The notes: generated from the letters alone by a model not told the origin. A stretch of DNA of 45,063 nucleotides from CALXOD01 sp964402715 (GCA_964402715.1 CAYODJ010000017.1:1-45063); one strand, 5' to 3'; shown: positions 23,791 to 33,173, numbered from the stretch's first letter. A program made the numbers and translations.

Positions 23791-23791
23791 A
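23763..23791 (-). promoter_or_regulatory. Predicted promoter of gmhB
   Basis: On the minus strand TGGCAA (23786-23791), 17 bp, TATATT (23763-23768). The -10 is inside the central palindrome. Confidence 0.55.
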
Positions 23792-23808
23792 CCGCAGAAC
23801 ATTATATT
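23780..23808 (+). promoter_or_regulatory. Predicted promoter of larB and perhaps the genes after it
   Basis: TTGAAG (23780-23785), 17 bp, TATATT (23803-23808), 38 bp before the start. Its -35 directly abuts the gmhB -35, so the two polymerases would compete. Confidence 0.7.
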
Positions 23809-23846
23809 TACTCCGAAGTTTTCAGAGGGAAAACCGGAGCCGTATC

Positions 23847-24602
23847 ATGCGTGCAGTCCAGGATCTGATCGAGAAAGTTCAGTCCGGAGAGCTGGATTTC
23901 GCCTCCGCGCTGGCGATTGCGGCGCGGGACGCCGGAGGAGTGACCGACATCGGGTTCGCCCGCGTCGACCACGGCCGCGGCGGACGGTGCGGATTTCCCG
24001 AGTTCGTCTACGGCGCGGGGAAGCGTCTCGAGGAGATAGTGGCCATCGTCCGCACGCTGATCGGCCGTGACGGCGCCGCGTTCGTCACCCGTCTCGACGA
24101 CGGCCGCGGCGGTGCGCTGGCGGCGGAGTTTCCCGAGGGGATGTTCGATCCGGCGTCCGGAGTCTTCATGGTGAAGCGCGAGACGAAGCGGACCCGCGGA
24201 CTGGCGCTGGTGCTCACCGCGGGCACGTCGGATTCGCGGCCGGCTCTGGAGGCGGTGCACACTCTCCGCTTCTGCGACATAGGATCCGAGCTGATTCAGG
24301 ACGTCGGAGTGGCCGGACTGGAACGGCTGTTCGCCGTCGCCGATCGACTTAGAAGCGCCGACGCCTGCATCGTGGTCGCCGGCATGGAGGGGGCTCTCGC
24401 GAGCGTCGTCGGGGGGATGGTGAGATGTCCGGTGATCGCGGTGCCGACAAGCGTCGGCTACGGCGCGTCCCTGGGGGGATTCGCCGCGCTGGCGGGGATG
24501 CTCAGCTCCTGCGCCGCCGGCGTCACCGTCGTCAACATAGACAACGGATTCGGCGCCGCCTGCGCCGCCGTGAGGATGATTAATCTCAAGGCGGACCGGT
24601 GA
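23847..24602 (+). CDS. larB: LarB, nicotinate adenine dinucleotide carboxylase of the nickel-pincer cofactor pathway
   Basis: A 251-residue LarB. Family marks: FARVDHGRGGRCGFPEFVYGAGK near residue 40, AGTSDSRPALEA, VAGMEGALASVVGGM and PTSVGYGASLGGFAALAGMLSSCAAGVTVVNIDNGFGAACAA at the C-terminus. The C-terminal part resembles PurE (AIR carboxylase) and uses it to carboxylate and hydrolyse NaAD, the first step toward the nickel-pincer cofactor of lactate racemase and relatives. ATG 23847 has GGAG 8 nt upstream. LarC, LarE and a LarA-type racemase are not in the window, so either they lie elsewhere or this protein serves an orphan route. leuA follows 116 nt later on the same strand. Confidence 0.92.
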   Translation: MRAVQDLIEKVQSGELDFASALAIAARDAGGVTDIGFARVDHGRGGRCGFPEFVYGAGKRLEEIVAIVRTLIGRDGAAFVTRLDDGRGGALAAEFPEGMFDPASGVFMVKRETKRTRGLALVLTAGTSDSRPALEAVHTLRFCDIGSELIQDVGVAGLERLFAVADRLRSADACIVVAGMEGALASVVGGMVRCPVIAVPTSVGYGASLGGFAALAGMLSSCAAGVTVVNIDNGFGAACAAVRMINLKADR

Positions 24603-24718
24603 TTTCCCCGCCGGGAGGGCGAGGGACGGCCGTCCCGGAGTCCGGCCGGCAGTCCTCCGCCTTGAACGTTCCTCGGTGATAGACGATCAAAAAAAACATT
24701 TATTTCGGATGTGCGAAA

Positions 24719-26410
24719 ATGAGTACTGAGCAAAAGCCAAAATATCGGCCTCTGGAACGGGTCCGTCTGGAAGACAGGCAATGGCCGGATCGCGACATCG
24801 TCAAGGCTCCGGTGTGGGCGAGCGTCGATCTGCGCGACGGCAATCAGGCTCTGCCGATTCCGATGGGGCCGGAACGGAAGTTTCAGTATTTCCGCATGCT
24901 GGCCGGCATCGGTTTCAAGGAGATTGAGGTGGCTTTTCCGTCCGCGTCGCAGGACGACTTTAATTTCGTGAGGCGTCTGATCGAGAGACAGGAAATTCCC
25001 GACGACGTCCGCATATCGGTGCTGACGCAGACGCGCAGGCATCTGATCGACAGCACCCTGAAGTCGCTGCGCGGAGTCGGGAAGGCGATAGTGCACTGCT
25101 ACGTGGCGACCTCCGATCTGCACGGCCGCTTCGTCCTCGGGCACAGCCGCGACGAAATCATGCAGATGGCGGTCGACGGCACCATGTGGATCAAGGAGGC
25201 GGCCGAGGCCGAGGGGCTGACCGGACGCATCGCCTACGAGTTTTCGCCGGAGGAGTTCACCGACACGGACATCGGCTTCTGTCTCGAGCTGTGCACCAGG
25301 GTGAAGGAGACCTGGGGCGGATCCGGCCCCGGGGATTTCATACTGAATCTCCCCGCCACGGTCGAGAGGCGTCCTCCGCACCAGTACGCCGACATGGTGG
25401 AGTATTTCTGCCGCCGTTATCCTTATCTGAGCGAAACCACGATCAGCATTCACGCGCACAACGATCAGGGGTGCGCCATCGCCGCGAGCGAGATGGCGCT
25501 GCTCGCCGGCGCGACCAGGGCGGAGGGGACGATTTTCGGACACGGCGAACGGACCGGGAATCTTGACATAGCGGTCCTGGCTCTCAACCTGCAGTCCCGG
25601 GGGGTGGACACGGGCCTGGACTTCTCGCGTCTGCCGGACATCGTCAGGGTGGTTGAGGAAAACACCGGCATAGAGGTGCATCCCCGCCATCCGTACGCAG
25701 GGCAGCTGGTCTTCACGGCCTTTTCCGGTTCGCATCAGGACGCGATCCGGAAAGGACTGGATCAGCGGGAGGCCATCAGCGAATTCTTCGGGCAGGGCTG
25801 GAAGATTCCGTATCTGCACATCGATCCGGCCGACGTCGGGAGACAGTACGAGAAGCTCATCCGCATCAACAGCCAGTCCGGCAAGGGCGGCATCGTCTAC
25901 ATTCTCGAGAACGAATTCGGGATTCACCCGCCGAAAGCGATGCATCCCTCCATCGGAGCGGAGATTCAGAAGGTCATGGACGAACAGGGAGGGGAGATAG
26001 ATCCCCAGGAGCTGAACATGCTCTTCCGCGAGAAGTTCGTCAACGTGGTGGGGCCGTTCCGCATGAGCGACTACTCCAGAATCTCCGCGTCGCGCGGCGA
26101 ACGCCTGGGCGTGAACTTCACCTGGCATACCGAGGAGCGGTCCGTGGAGCTCTACGGACAGGGCAACGGACCGTTGTCGGCCGTGGTCAACGCGCTGAAC
26201 CAGTCGGGGCTGGTTCCGAAATTCACGCTGGTGGATTTCTCGGAGCGCACGCTGGGGAACAGCGCGCACGCGAAAGCCATGGCCTTCATCGGAATCCGCC
26301 GCGGCGACGAACCGGGACTGTTCTACGGCGCCGGCGAGCACTCCAACATAGACCGCGCCGCGCTGGCGGCGCTGGTCAGCGCTCTCAACCGCATGGCGCG
26401 GACGCGATAG
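24719..26410 (+). CDS. leuA: 2-isopropylmalate synthase, long form
   Basis: A 563-residue LeuA catalysing acetyl-CoA + 2-ketoisovalerate to 2-isopropylmalate, the entry to leucine. The catalytic TIM barrel has SVDLRDGNQALPIPM near residue 35 (the Asp binds the metal) and HAHNDQGCAIA (HxHND). GHGERTGNLDI follows. The C-terminal regulatory domain (EERSVELYGQGNGPLSAVVNALNQSG to the end) is the leucine-feedback domain, so it is probably regulated by leucine. It is the alpha-IPM synthase type 2 form common in Actinobacteria and others. ATG 24719 has only a weak GGATG-like ribosome site. No leuB, leuC or leuD gene is adjacent. dacA begins 15 nt downstream. Confidence 0.96.
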   Translation: MSTEQKPKYRPLERVRLEDRQWPDRDIVKAPVWASVDLRDGNQALPIPMGPERKFQYFRMLAGIGFKEIEVAFPSASQDDFNFVRRLIERQEIPDDVRISVLTQTRRHLIDSTLKSLRGVGKAIVHCYVATSDLHGRFVLGHSRDEIMQMAVDGTMWIKEAAEAEGLTGRIAYEFSPEEFTDTDIGFCLELCTRVKETWGGSGPGDFILNLPATVERRPPHQYADMVEYFCRRYPYLSETTISIHAHNDQGCAIAASEMALLAGATRAEGTIFGHGERTGNLDIAVLALNLQSRGVDTGLDFSRLPDIVRVVEENTGIEVHPRHPYAGQLVFTAFSGSHQDAIRKGLDQREAISEFFGQGWKIPYLHIDPADVGRQYEKLIRINSQSGKGGIVYILENEFGIHPPKAMHPSIGAEIQKVMDEQGGEIDPQELNMLFREKFVNVVGPFRMSDYSRISASRGERLGVNFTWHTEERSVELYGQGNGPLSAVVNALNQSGLVPKFTLVDFSERTLGNSAHAKAMAFIGIRRGDEPGLFYGAGEHSNIDRAALAALVSALNRMARTR

Positions 26411-26425
26411 GACGGTGACCTCCAG

Positions 26426-27484
26426 ATGAACGAAATCTCCCGCGCCAGACTGAAGCTGCTCCTTGTGCTGCTGCTTGCGGTGGCGCTGGCCCATGTGCTG
26501 ATCTTCAAATTCTTCGTCATGCCCGTCGGGAGCCGGAAGGCGGACGCGTCCGTCGGCAGGGGCGAGACCGCGGCCGCGGAGAAGCCCGCGCGGCGGTACC
26601 GGTTCCGGAAACCGTCGGACGATCCGGATTTCGGTTCCGGATTCAGGTATGAAAACGCGGCGGACGGCAATCTCTCCGGCATGCCGCTCTCCCGCGGAGC
26701 CACCGGCGGTTTCCTGGTCGATCTCGGCAGCAGGGAGGTGCTGTGGATGAAGAACGCGCGGCGGAGCGTTCCGGTCGCGTCGATGGCCAAGATGATGACT
26801 CTGCTCCTGACGTTCGAGGCGCTGGAGACGCACCCCGAATGGGGCATGGACACCGTGATCAGGGTGTCCGCCGACACCGAGAAAGTGCCGCGGACCGGCG
26901 TCATCCGGCTGAAGGCGGGGGAGACGCTGACGCTGCGCGATCTGCTGCAGGCGCTCACCATCAAGAGCGCGAACGACGCCGCGTGGCAGGTGGCGGAGTT
27001 CATCTCCGGCGGCGACGTGAATGAATTCGTGCGCCGCATGAACGGCAGGGCGGAGGAGCTGGGGATGCCCGGCACCAATTTCATCAATCCCAACGGACTG
27101 CCGAACAGGTCGGGCGCGAATTCGCTCAGCACTGCGGAGGGCATGGTGATTCTGGGGGAGAGACTGCTGGAGTACCCCGTCGTCCTCGAATGGACGTCGA
27201 CCGCCAGCGCCGCCATCCGCGACGGAAAGACGGTGCTGAACAACACCAACAACCTGGTGCGGTCGAATTTTCCCGGCGTCGACGGTCTGAAGACCGGCTA
27301 CACCAGGGCGGCGGGATTCTGCATCACGTTCACATGCCTGCGGGACGGGCGGCGGCTGCTGGGCTGCGTGACCGGATTCAGGAAGGCCGCCGAACGCGAT
27401 CGCTTCGTGGGGCAGTTGCTGTCATGGGGGTTCGCCCGCCGCGCCGGGATCTCCGGAGCGAAGGACGGCCGGAGCCGGCGGTGA
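26426..27484 (+). CDS. D-alanyl-D-alanine carboxypeptidase (DacA/PBP5-like, S11 family)
   Basis: A 352-residue periplasmic serine DD-peptidase that trims terminal D-Ala from peptidoglycan stems. A single hydrophobic N-terminal segment (about 10-32) is either a signal or a membrane anchor. The active site is complete: SMAK (Ser119, Lys122), SAN (181-183) and KTG (289-291). The C-terminal beta-domain and amphipathic anchor helix typical of PBP5 are not evident, so the N-terminal helix may be the anchor. An Arg/Lys-rich linker (about 50-65) lies after it. GGTGAC lies 10 nt upstream of ATG 26426. It starts 15 nt after leuA and 60 nt before the acyltransferase-ligase gene, so one transcript is likely. 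Confidence 0.92.
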   Translation: MNEISRARLKLLLVLLLAVALAHVLIFKFFVMPVGSRKADASVGRGETAAAEKPARRYRFRKPSDDPDFGSGFRYENAADGNLSGMPLSRGATGGFLVDLGSREVLWMKNARRSVPVASMAKMMTLLLTFEALETHPEWGMDTVIRVSADTEKVPRTGVIRLKAGETLTLRDLLQALTIKSANDAAWQVAEFISGGDVNEFVRRMNGRAEELGMPGTNFINPNGLPNRSGANSLSTAEGMVILGERLLEYPVVLEWTSTASAAIRDGKTVLNNTNNLVRSNFPGVDGLKTGYTRAAGFCITFTCLRDGRRLLGCVTGFRKAAERDRFVGQLLSWGFARRAGISGAKDGRSRR

Positions 27485-27544
27485 ACGGTCCGCCGGCGCG
27501 CGGACGCGGGAAGTGAGAGTTTTCAGAAGGGGACGGTCCGGAAA

Positions 27545-29881
27545 ATGTCCAACCATGCTGTGTTCGTGACCGCGTACCTTCTGGCGGCGGCGGTCGTCGT
27601 GGCGGTTCTGATGCGTCCCGAGTGTCTGTGCCGGCTGCTGGGAAGCGTCCTGCGGCTGACGATAGTGAGGGTCAGGCGGTACGGAACGGGGAGGATCCCC
27701 GGCAAGGGGGCGGTTCTGATAGTGTCGAACCACGTGTCGTTCTTCGACGCGCTGATCATTCTGGGGCTGACCGGAAGACGCGTGCGTTTCATGGTGCACG
27801 AAAATTTCTTCCGTTACGAGCCTCTGCGGCTGTTCTTCAACTACCTCGGCATACTGAAGGTGCCGTCCGCGCATCACCCGCAGGCCATGCGCATGTTTCT
27901 GGAGCAGGTGCGCGGACTGCTGCGCAAGAACGAGGCGGTGTGCATGTTTCCCGAGGGAGGGATATCGACCAACGGGCTGCTGCAGCATTTTCACGAAGGC
28001 CTCCGGGCGATGATGCCGGACGGGGCGGACGTGCCGGTGATACCGGTCAGACTGGGGATGCTGTGGGGTCGCCTGTTCACGCTGGAGGGCGGCCGGCTGA
28101 AATTCATACCGCCGCGCAGGATGCCGATAGACGTGACGGTGACGATCGGGGAGGCGGTGTCGCCGGAGCTGACCGGTTTTCAGCTGCGTCAGATAATTTC
28201 CGAAATGGGCGCGGAGACGGAGAAGAACCCTTTCCCCGGCGAACTGCCGATCCATATCGAATTTCTGAGGCAGGCCAGGAGACATCCGCGGCGGCTGACG
28301 TTTCTGGACTCCGGATCCGCCGGGAGGTTCTCCAACCGGAAGATACTGGTTTCCGCGCTGGTTCTCTCCCGCCGGATCAGGGAAATGGATCGGGGAGGGG
28401 ACGGCGGTTTCGTCGGTGTTCTTCTTCCGAACGGCGTCATGCAGGTGATCACCATTCTCGCCGTGCTTTTCGCCGATCGGACGCCGGCGATTCTCAACTA
28501 CAGCGCCGGCGGCGCGGCCGTGCGGGAATCCGTCAGAAAGGGCAACATCAGGCTGGTTCTGACCAGCGGCGCGTTTCTGAAGGCGATCGGCGAGACTCCG
28601 TCGGACGGGATGGTCGCCCTCGAGCGCGTCGCCGAACACATGCCCGCCCTGCTGAAGCTCAGAACGGCGCTGGACGCGGCTCTGCTTCCGCGTAGGGTCC
28701 TGGCGAGGCGCTACGCGCCCGAGTCGCGGAGCGATCTGCGGAGAACCGCAGTCCTGCTGTTCTCGAGCGGCTCCACCGGCGCGCCGAAAGGGGTGGAGCT
28801 GACGCACCGCAACATCAACAGCGACATCTTCTCGTTCTGGAGGGGCATAAACTGGTCTCTGAAGGACCGGATTGTCGCGAGTCTTCCCATGTTTCACGCG
28901 TTCGGCTTCACGGTCTTCTTCGGATTTCCCGCGCTGTCGGGGACGCGGGCGGTGTTTCTGCCGAACATCCTCGACGCCGCCGCCGTGTGCCGTCTGGTGC
29001 GGCAGGAACGGATTACCCTGATGGTCACGACTCCGACGTTTCTGCAGCACTACATGCGCAAGGCGACGGCGGAGCAGTTCCGGTCGCTGCGTCTGGTCGT
29101 CACCGGGGCGGAGAAGCTGCGCGGCGACATCGCGACGAAATTCCATGAGCTCACGGGGCTGTCCGTCGTGGAGGGATACGGCTGCACCGAGCTTTCCCCG
29201 ATAGTGTCCATCAACCTGTCCCGGTCGTTTCTGGAGCTGGGGCGGCAGTCCGGACCGGCGGACAGCGTCGGGGCTCCCATGCCGGGCGTTCATGTCAAGA
29301 TTGTCGACACGGAGACGGGGGCGGAGCTGCCTCCCGGCCGTTCCGGCATGATGATGGTGAAGGGCGGACTGGTGATGAAAGGCTACCTCGACGATCCCGA
29401 CGCGACGGCGGCGGTGATGGACGGCGACTTCTACCGGACGGGGGACATCGCGTCGATGGACGCCGACGGGTATCTGACCATCGAGGGACGTCTGTCCCGT
29501 TTCAGCGAGATCGGCGGCGAGATGGTGCCGCATGAGTTCGTCGAGCGGGCGATTTCCGAGTGTCTGGAATGCGACGGCCGCGAGGTGGCGGTCGCCGGAG
29601 TCCGGGACGCCGGCAGAGGCGAAAGACTGGTCGTGCTGCATACGCGGGAAAACCTGCGGACGGCCGAGCTGCTGGCCGAGCTGCGGAGGAAGTCCCTGCC
29701 GAATCTGTGGATTCCCAAGGCGGAGGACTTCATCCGGGTCGAACGGCTTCCGCTGCTGGGCGGCGGGAAGCTGGATCTGTCCGGTCTCAGGAGAATGGCC
29801 GACGACGCGGTGGCAAAGAGAAGACGGGAGACGACGGAACCCGGGCGGGAGGCGGCGAGCGGCGCCGGGGACGCCGGTTAA
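27545..29881 (+). CDS. Acyltransferase-AMP ligase fusion (Aas-like)
   Basis: A 778-residue membrane-associated two-domain protein. One N-terminal membrane segment (about 5-25) precedes a PlsC-type acyltransferase with NHVSFFD (H-x4-D catalytic motif, about residue 61) and FPEGGIST. A second half is an acyl-AMP ligase: P-loop LLFSSGSTGAPKGVELTHRN, YGCTELSPIVS, YRTGDIASMDADGYL and a terminal Lys in GGGKLDLSG. The order matches Escherichia coli Aas, which re-acylates lysophosphatidylethanolamine with a fatty acid activated on ACP. Such fusions recycle lysophospholipids or activate fatty acids. It is in the same run as dacA and pyrD; pyrD follows 19 nt later. Lipid substrate specificity cannot be read from sequence. 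Confidence 0.88.
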   Translation: MSNHAVFVTAYLLAAAVVVAVLMRPECLCRLLGSVLRLTIVRVRRYGTGRIPGKGAVLIVSNHVSFFDALIILGLTGRRVRFMVHENFFRYEPLRLFFNYLGILKVPSAHHPQAMRMFLEQVRGLLRKNEAVCMFPEGGISTNGLLQHFHEGLRAMMPDGADVPVIPVRLGMLWGRLFTLEGGRLKFIPPRRMPIDVTVTIGEAVSPELTGFQLRQIISEMGAETEKNPFPGELPIHIEFLRQARRHPRRLTFLDSGSAGRFSNRKILVSALVLSRRIREMDRGGDGGFVGVLLPNGVMQVITILAVLFADRTPAILNYSAGGAAVRESVRKGNIRLVLTSGAFLKAIGETPSDGMVALERVAEHMPALLKLRTALDAALLPRRVLARRYAPESRSDLRRTAVLLFSSGSTGAPKGVELTHRNINSDIFSFWRGINWSLKDRIVASLPMFHAFGFTVFFGFPALSGTRAVFLPNILDAAAVCRLVRQERITLMVTTPTFLQHYMRKATAEQFRSLRLVVTGAEKLRGDIATKFHELTGLSVVEGYGCTELSPIVSINLSRSFLELGRQSGPADSVGAPMPGVHVKIVDTETGAELPPGRSGMMMVKGGLVMKGYLDDPDATAAVMDGDFYRTGDIASMDADGYLTIEGRLSRFSEIGGEMVPHEFVERAISECLECDGREVAVAGVRDAGRGERLVVLHTRENLRTAELLAELRRKSLPNLWIPKAEDFIRVERLPLLGGGKLDLSGLRRMADDAVAKRRRETTEPGREAASGAGDAG

Positions 29882-29900
29882 AATATGACGGGAAGGTGAC

Positions 29901-30824
29901 ATGGCCGATTTAAGCTGCGATCTGGGGCGGTTGAGACTGAAGAACCCGGTGATGACCGCCTCCGGGACGTTCGGGTACGGGCGGGAGTATCACCGGTATT
30001 ATGACATTTCGTGTCTCGGAGCCGTGGTGGTGAAGGGCATCTGCCTGGACGCGGTTCACGGCAATCCGACGCCGCGCGTGGCGGAAGTGTCGTCCGGCAT
30101 TCTCAACGCGATCGGTCTTCAGGGGCCGGGGGTGGACAAGTTTCTGCATGACGACGACTACATGCCTTTCCTGCGTTCGACCGGGGCGACGGTGATTGTC
30201 AACATCTGGGGAAGGACGCCGGACGAATACGGGGAGGTTGCCGCGCGGATCGACGCCGAATCCGAGGGAGTCGCCGCCCTCGAGGTGAACATCTCGTGCC
30301 CGAACGTCAAGCACGGCGGAGCCGCGTTCGGTTCCGACCCGAAGCAGGCGGCGGAGGTCGTGTCGCTGGTCAGGCGGTCCACCCGGCTGCCGCTCATCAC
30401 CAAGCTCAGCCCGAACGTCTCCAGGATAGCCGATCTGGCGCGCGCGGCGGTGGACGCGGGCAGCGACATGGTGTCGCTCGTCAACACTCTGACGGGAATG
30501 GCGATAGATGTCGAGACGCGGCGGCCGAGGCTCGCCAACCTGACCGGGGGCCTCAGCGGACCCGCGATCAAGCCGGTGGCGATCCGCATGGTCTATGAAA
30601 CCGCGCGGGCGGTCTCCGCGCCGATAATAGGAATGGGCGGCATCATGAACGGAAACGACGCGGTGGAGTTCATGCTGGCCGGAGCGTCGGCCGTGGCCGT
30701 GGGAACGGCCAATTTCGTCGATCCGATGGCCGCCCCCAGGATAATCGCCGAAATCGAGGAATACCTCGACCGGCACGGCTGCCGATCGGCGTCGGAGCTG
30801 GTCGGCGCCATGGAACTCGGGTAG
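29901..30824 (+). CDS. pyrD: Dihydroorotate dehydrogenase, class 1B catalytic subunit
   Basis: A 307-residue PyrD, the FMN enzyme that oxidises dihydroorotate to orotate in pyrimidine synthesis. The N-terminus LKNPVMTASGTFGYG binds FMN. The catalytic base is the Cys of NISCPNVKHGG, which defines the class 1 (soluble) enzymes as opposed to the membrane class 2 with Ser. GMGGIMNGNDAVEFMLAGASAVAVGTANF closes the barrel phosphate site. Class 1B enzymes need a PyrK iron-sulphur electron subunit, and none is in the window. The ribosome site GGAAGGTGAC directly precedes ATG 29901. It is 19 nt downstream of the acyltransferase-ligase gene. Confidence 0.95.
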   Translation: MADLSCDLGRLRLKNPVMTASGTFGYGREYHRYYDISCLGAVVVKGICLDAVHGNPTPRVAEVSSGILNAIGLQGPGVDKFLHDDDYMPFLRSTGATVIVNIWGRTPDEYGEVAARIDAESEGVAALEVNISCPNVKHGGAAFGSDPKQAAEVVSLVRRSTRLPLITKLSPNVSRIADLARAAVDAGSDMVSLVNTLTGMAIDVETRRPRLANLTGGLSGPAIKPVAIRMVYETARAVSAPIIGMGGIMNGNDAVEFMLAGASAVAVGTANFVDPMAAPRIIAEIEEYLDRHGCRSASELVGAMELG

Positions 30825-30930
30825 GTACGGCGCCGTTTCCGCCGTCCGTCCGCAGAACGTCCGGAACAGGGACGGCGGGAGGACGCGCCGGAATCCGGCG
30901 GCGCGGCTCCGTTCAGGAGAGAGACTGACG

Positions 30931-32286
30931 ATGATGGAATGGAAGAAATTGGTTTCCCCGCAGCGGCTGGGGCGGCACGACGACCCCGCCGTCATCACTC
31001 AGGAACGTTCCCCGTTCCAGAGAGATTACGACAGGATCGTCTTCTCTTCGGCGTTCCGCCGCATGCAGGACAAGACCCAGGTGTTTCCTCTGGCGCAAAA
31101 CGACTACGTGCGCACCCGTCTGACTCATTCCCTTGAGACGTCCTCGATCGGACGTTCGATGGGCACGGCGGCGGGCGTGTTCGTCTGCAAGGAATTCGAC
31201 ACTGCGGGCGCGCAGCCCAGCGACATCGGCGCGATCGTGGCGGCGGCCGCGCTGGCGCACGACATCGGGAACCCGCCGCTGGGGCACGGGGGGGAGGAGT
31301 CGATACGGCACTGGTTCACCAGTTCCGAGGCGATAGCGCCGATGCGCGACCGGATGTCCGTGGAGGAATGCGCCGACTTCGAACGGTACGAGGGTAACGC
31401 GCACGGTTTCCGCGTGGTCAGCGTCCTGCAGATGCCGGATCAGGTCGGAGGCATGCAGCTGACCTGCGCCACGCTCGGAGCGTTCGCCAAATACCCCGCC
31501 GCGGCGCTGGTGGCTGAGCGGCCGCCGGGCGTCGCCGGAAAGAAATTCAACTTCTTCCGGCAGGACAGGAGGCTTTTCAGGGAGGTGGCCGAGAAAGTGG
31601 GACTGCGGCGCGTCGCCGAGGACAGCTACTGCCGCCATCCGCTGGCTTTTCTGGTCGAGGCCGCGGACGACATCGCCTACCGGATCGTGGACTTCGAGGA
31701 CGCGCACATGGTGGGGCTGATCGACTACGACGAGCTGGAGTCGTATTTTCTGGAAATCATCGACGAGGACTGGGTGCCGGGATACCTCCGCAAGATCGCG
31801 ACGGCGCCGCGCAGGGTTGAATTCCTCCGCGCACAGGTGATCGGCTCGCTGGTCCGGCAGGTCGTGTCGGTTTTCACGGCGAAGCAGCAGGAACTGCTTC
31901 AGGGACGGCTGGAGAAGCCGCTGATCGACTACATTCCGGCGGCGCCGGTGCTGGAGAAGATCATGCGCCGGAGCGTTCCCGACATCTACAACAATCCGCA
32001 GATAGCCTCCGTCATCGCAGCCGGATTTGAACTTCTCTCGGGGATGCTGGACGCGCTCGTCCCAGCCGTCAACGAGGTGGCGGTGGAACTCAACGGGGGG
32101 GCGGCCGCCTCCTACCGCGCCCGGAGGATGATAAAAGTCCTGCCGGCGCGCTATGCGCCGCTGAATAACGATGAGTGGCTGCGGAGCGCGTACCTGCGGA
32201 TACTGTATGTTCTGGACTATCTCTCCGGCATGACCGATTCCTACGCGGTTCTGCTCTTCAAGAAGCTGAAAGGAATCTCTCTCTGA
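30931..32286 (+). CDS. dgt: Deoxyguanosinetriphosphate triphosphohydrolase
   Basis: A 451-residue HD-domain dGTPase. The metal site is spread over RTRLTHSLETSSIGRS, ALAHDIGNPPLGHGGE (HD pair) and the downstream EAADDIAYRIVDFEDA. The enzyme splits dNTPs to nucleosides and triphosphate, which controls dNTP pools and limits phage or mutagenesis. ATG 30931 has AGGAG 11 nt upstream; a second ATG follows at once. It ends TGATG: its stop overlaps the mutM start by 1 nt, so translation of mutM is probably coupled. The pairing of a dNTP-pool enzyme with an oxidised-guanine glycosylase suggests a shared role in DNA fidelity; that is inference. Confidence 0.93.
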   Translation: MMEWKKLVSPQRLGRHDDPAVITQERSPFQRDYDRIVFSSAFRRMQDKTQVFPLAQNDYVRTRLTHSLETSSIGRSMGTAAGVFVCKEFDTAGAQPSDIGAIVAAAALAHDIGNPPLGHGGEESIRHWFTSSEAIAPMRDRMSVEECADFERYEGNAHGFRVVSVLQMPDQVGGMQLTCATLGAFAKYPAAALVAERPPGVAGKKFNFFRQDRRLFREVAEKVGLRRVAEDSYCRHPLAFLVEAADDIAYRIVDFEDAHMVGLIDYDELESYFLEIIDEDWVPGYLRKIATAPRRVEFLRAQVIGSLVRQVVSVFTAKQQELLQGRLEKPLIDYIPAAPVLEKIMRRSVPDIYNNPQIASVIAAGFELLSGMLDALVPAVNEVAVELNGGAAASYRARRMIKVLPARYAPLNNDEWLRSAYLRILYVLDYLSGMTDSYAVLLFKKLKGISL

Positions 32287-33173
32287 TGCCGGAGCTTCCC
32301 GAGGTGGAGAACGTGGTGCGCGCCCTGCGCCGGCATCTGCCGGGCAGACAGGTGACGCGCGTGGAGATTTTTTCCCCGGCCATGCGCGAGCCGCTAGCCC
32401 CGCTGACGACGGCGGAGCTGCCGGGGAGAACGGTGACGGACGTGCGTCGCAGGGGGCGGTACATCCTGATTGATCTCGACGACGGGCGGCTGCTTCTCGC
32501 CCACCTCGGCATGTCGGGAGTGATCCGGCTGGAAAGTTCCGAGGTGCGGCGGCGGAAGCATGAACATGTCTTCATTCATTTTTCCGGGAACGTCGTTTTC
32601 CGCTTCGAATGCGCACGGAGATTCAGCGTCTTGAAAGTCTGCGTTCCGGAGCGTCCGGGAGGCGAGCCGCCGGAGCTCGCCAGGCTCGGCGCGGAACCGC
32701 TGTCGGACGCGTTCACCGGCGGATATCTGTTCGACCGTTCCCGCGGACGCGCCGCGCCGGTCAAGGTTTTCCTGATGGACAACGCGATCGTCACCGGGAT
32801 CGGAAACATCTACGCGGCCGAGTCGCTGTTCGCGGCGGGGGTGCATCCCGCGCGCGCCGCCGGATCTCTCACGCGGGAGGAGTGCGGCGCACTGGTCGTG
32901 GCGATCCGCCGTGTCCTCCGGGACGCGATCGATGCGGGAGGAACGACTTTTCATGACTATCGTCACGTGGACGGCACCGAGGGGAAGTTCAAGCGGAATC
33001 TGCGTGTGTACGGGCGCGTCGGACTGACTTGCGTCAACTGCGGAGAAGTCATCGTCAGTGTCCGTCTGGGAGGCAGAAGTTCCGCGTTCTGCCCGCGCTG
33101 CCAGCGGATGGAGGGCCGATCCCGCCGCGCCACGGCGCGGAAAGCCGCGCGGCCGCCGTCCGGAACGCGGTGA
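32286..33173 (+). CDS. mutM: Formamidopyrimidine-DNA glycosylase
   Basis: A 295-residue MutM (Fpg) that excises 8-oxoguanine and ring-opened purines. The mature N-terminus PELPEVE carries the catalytic Pro2 and Glu3. LGMSGVIRL and RFECARRF belong to the first domain, and the helix-two-turn-helix region has GIGNIYAAESLFAAGVHPAR. The zinc finger is CVNCGEVIVSV...FCPRCQ near the C-terminus, with four Cys. The start at ATG 32286 overlaps the dgt stop. The C-terminal tail after the finger (about 30 residues, Arg-rich) is longer than usual. No terminator was recognised after it; the next gene has its own promoter. Confidence 0.96.
   Translation: MPELPEVENVVRALRRHLPGRQVTRVEIFSPAMREPLAPLTTAELPGRTVTDVRRRGRYILIDLDDGRLLLAHLGMSGVIRLESSEVRRRKHEHVFIHFSGNVVFRFECARRFSVLKVCVPERPGGEPPELARLGAEPLSDAFTGGYLFDRSRGRAAPVKVFLMDNAIVTGIGNIYAAESLFAAGVHPARAAGSLTREECGALVVAIRRVLRDAIDAGGTTFHDYRHVDGTEGKFKRNLRVYGRVGLTCVNCGEVIVSVRLGGRSSAFCPRCQRMEGRSRRATARKAARPPSGTR

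Noticed and set aside
24623..24636. GGGACGGCCGTCCC palindrome between larB and leuA as a terminator or operator
   Set aside because: No T-run follows, and it lies well before any -10-like sequence; GC palindromes are common in this DNA.
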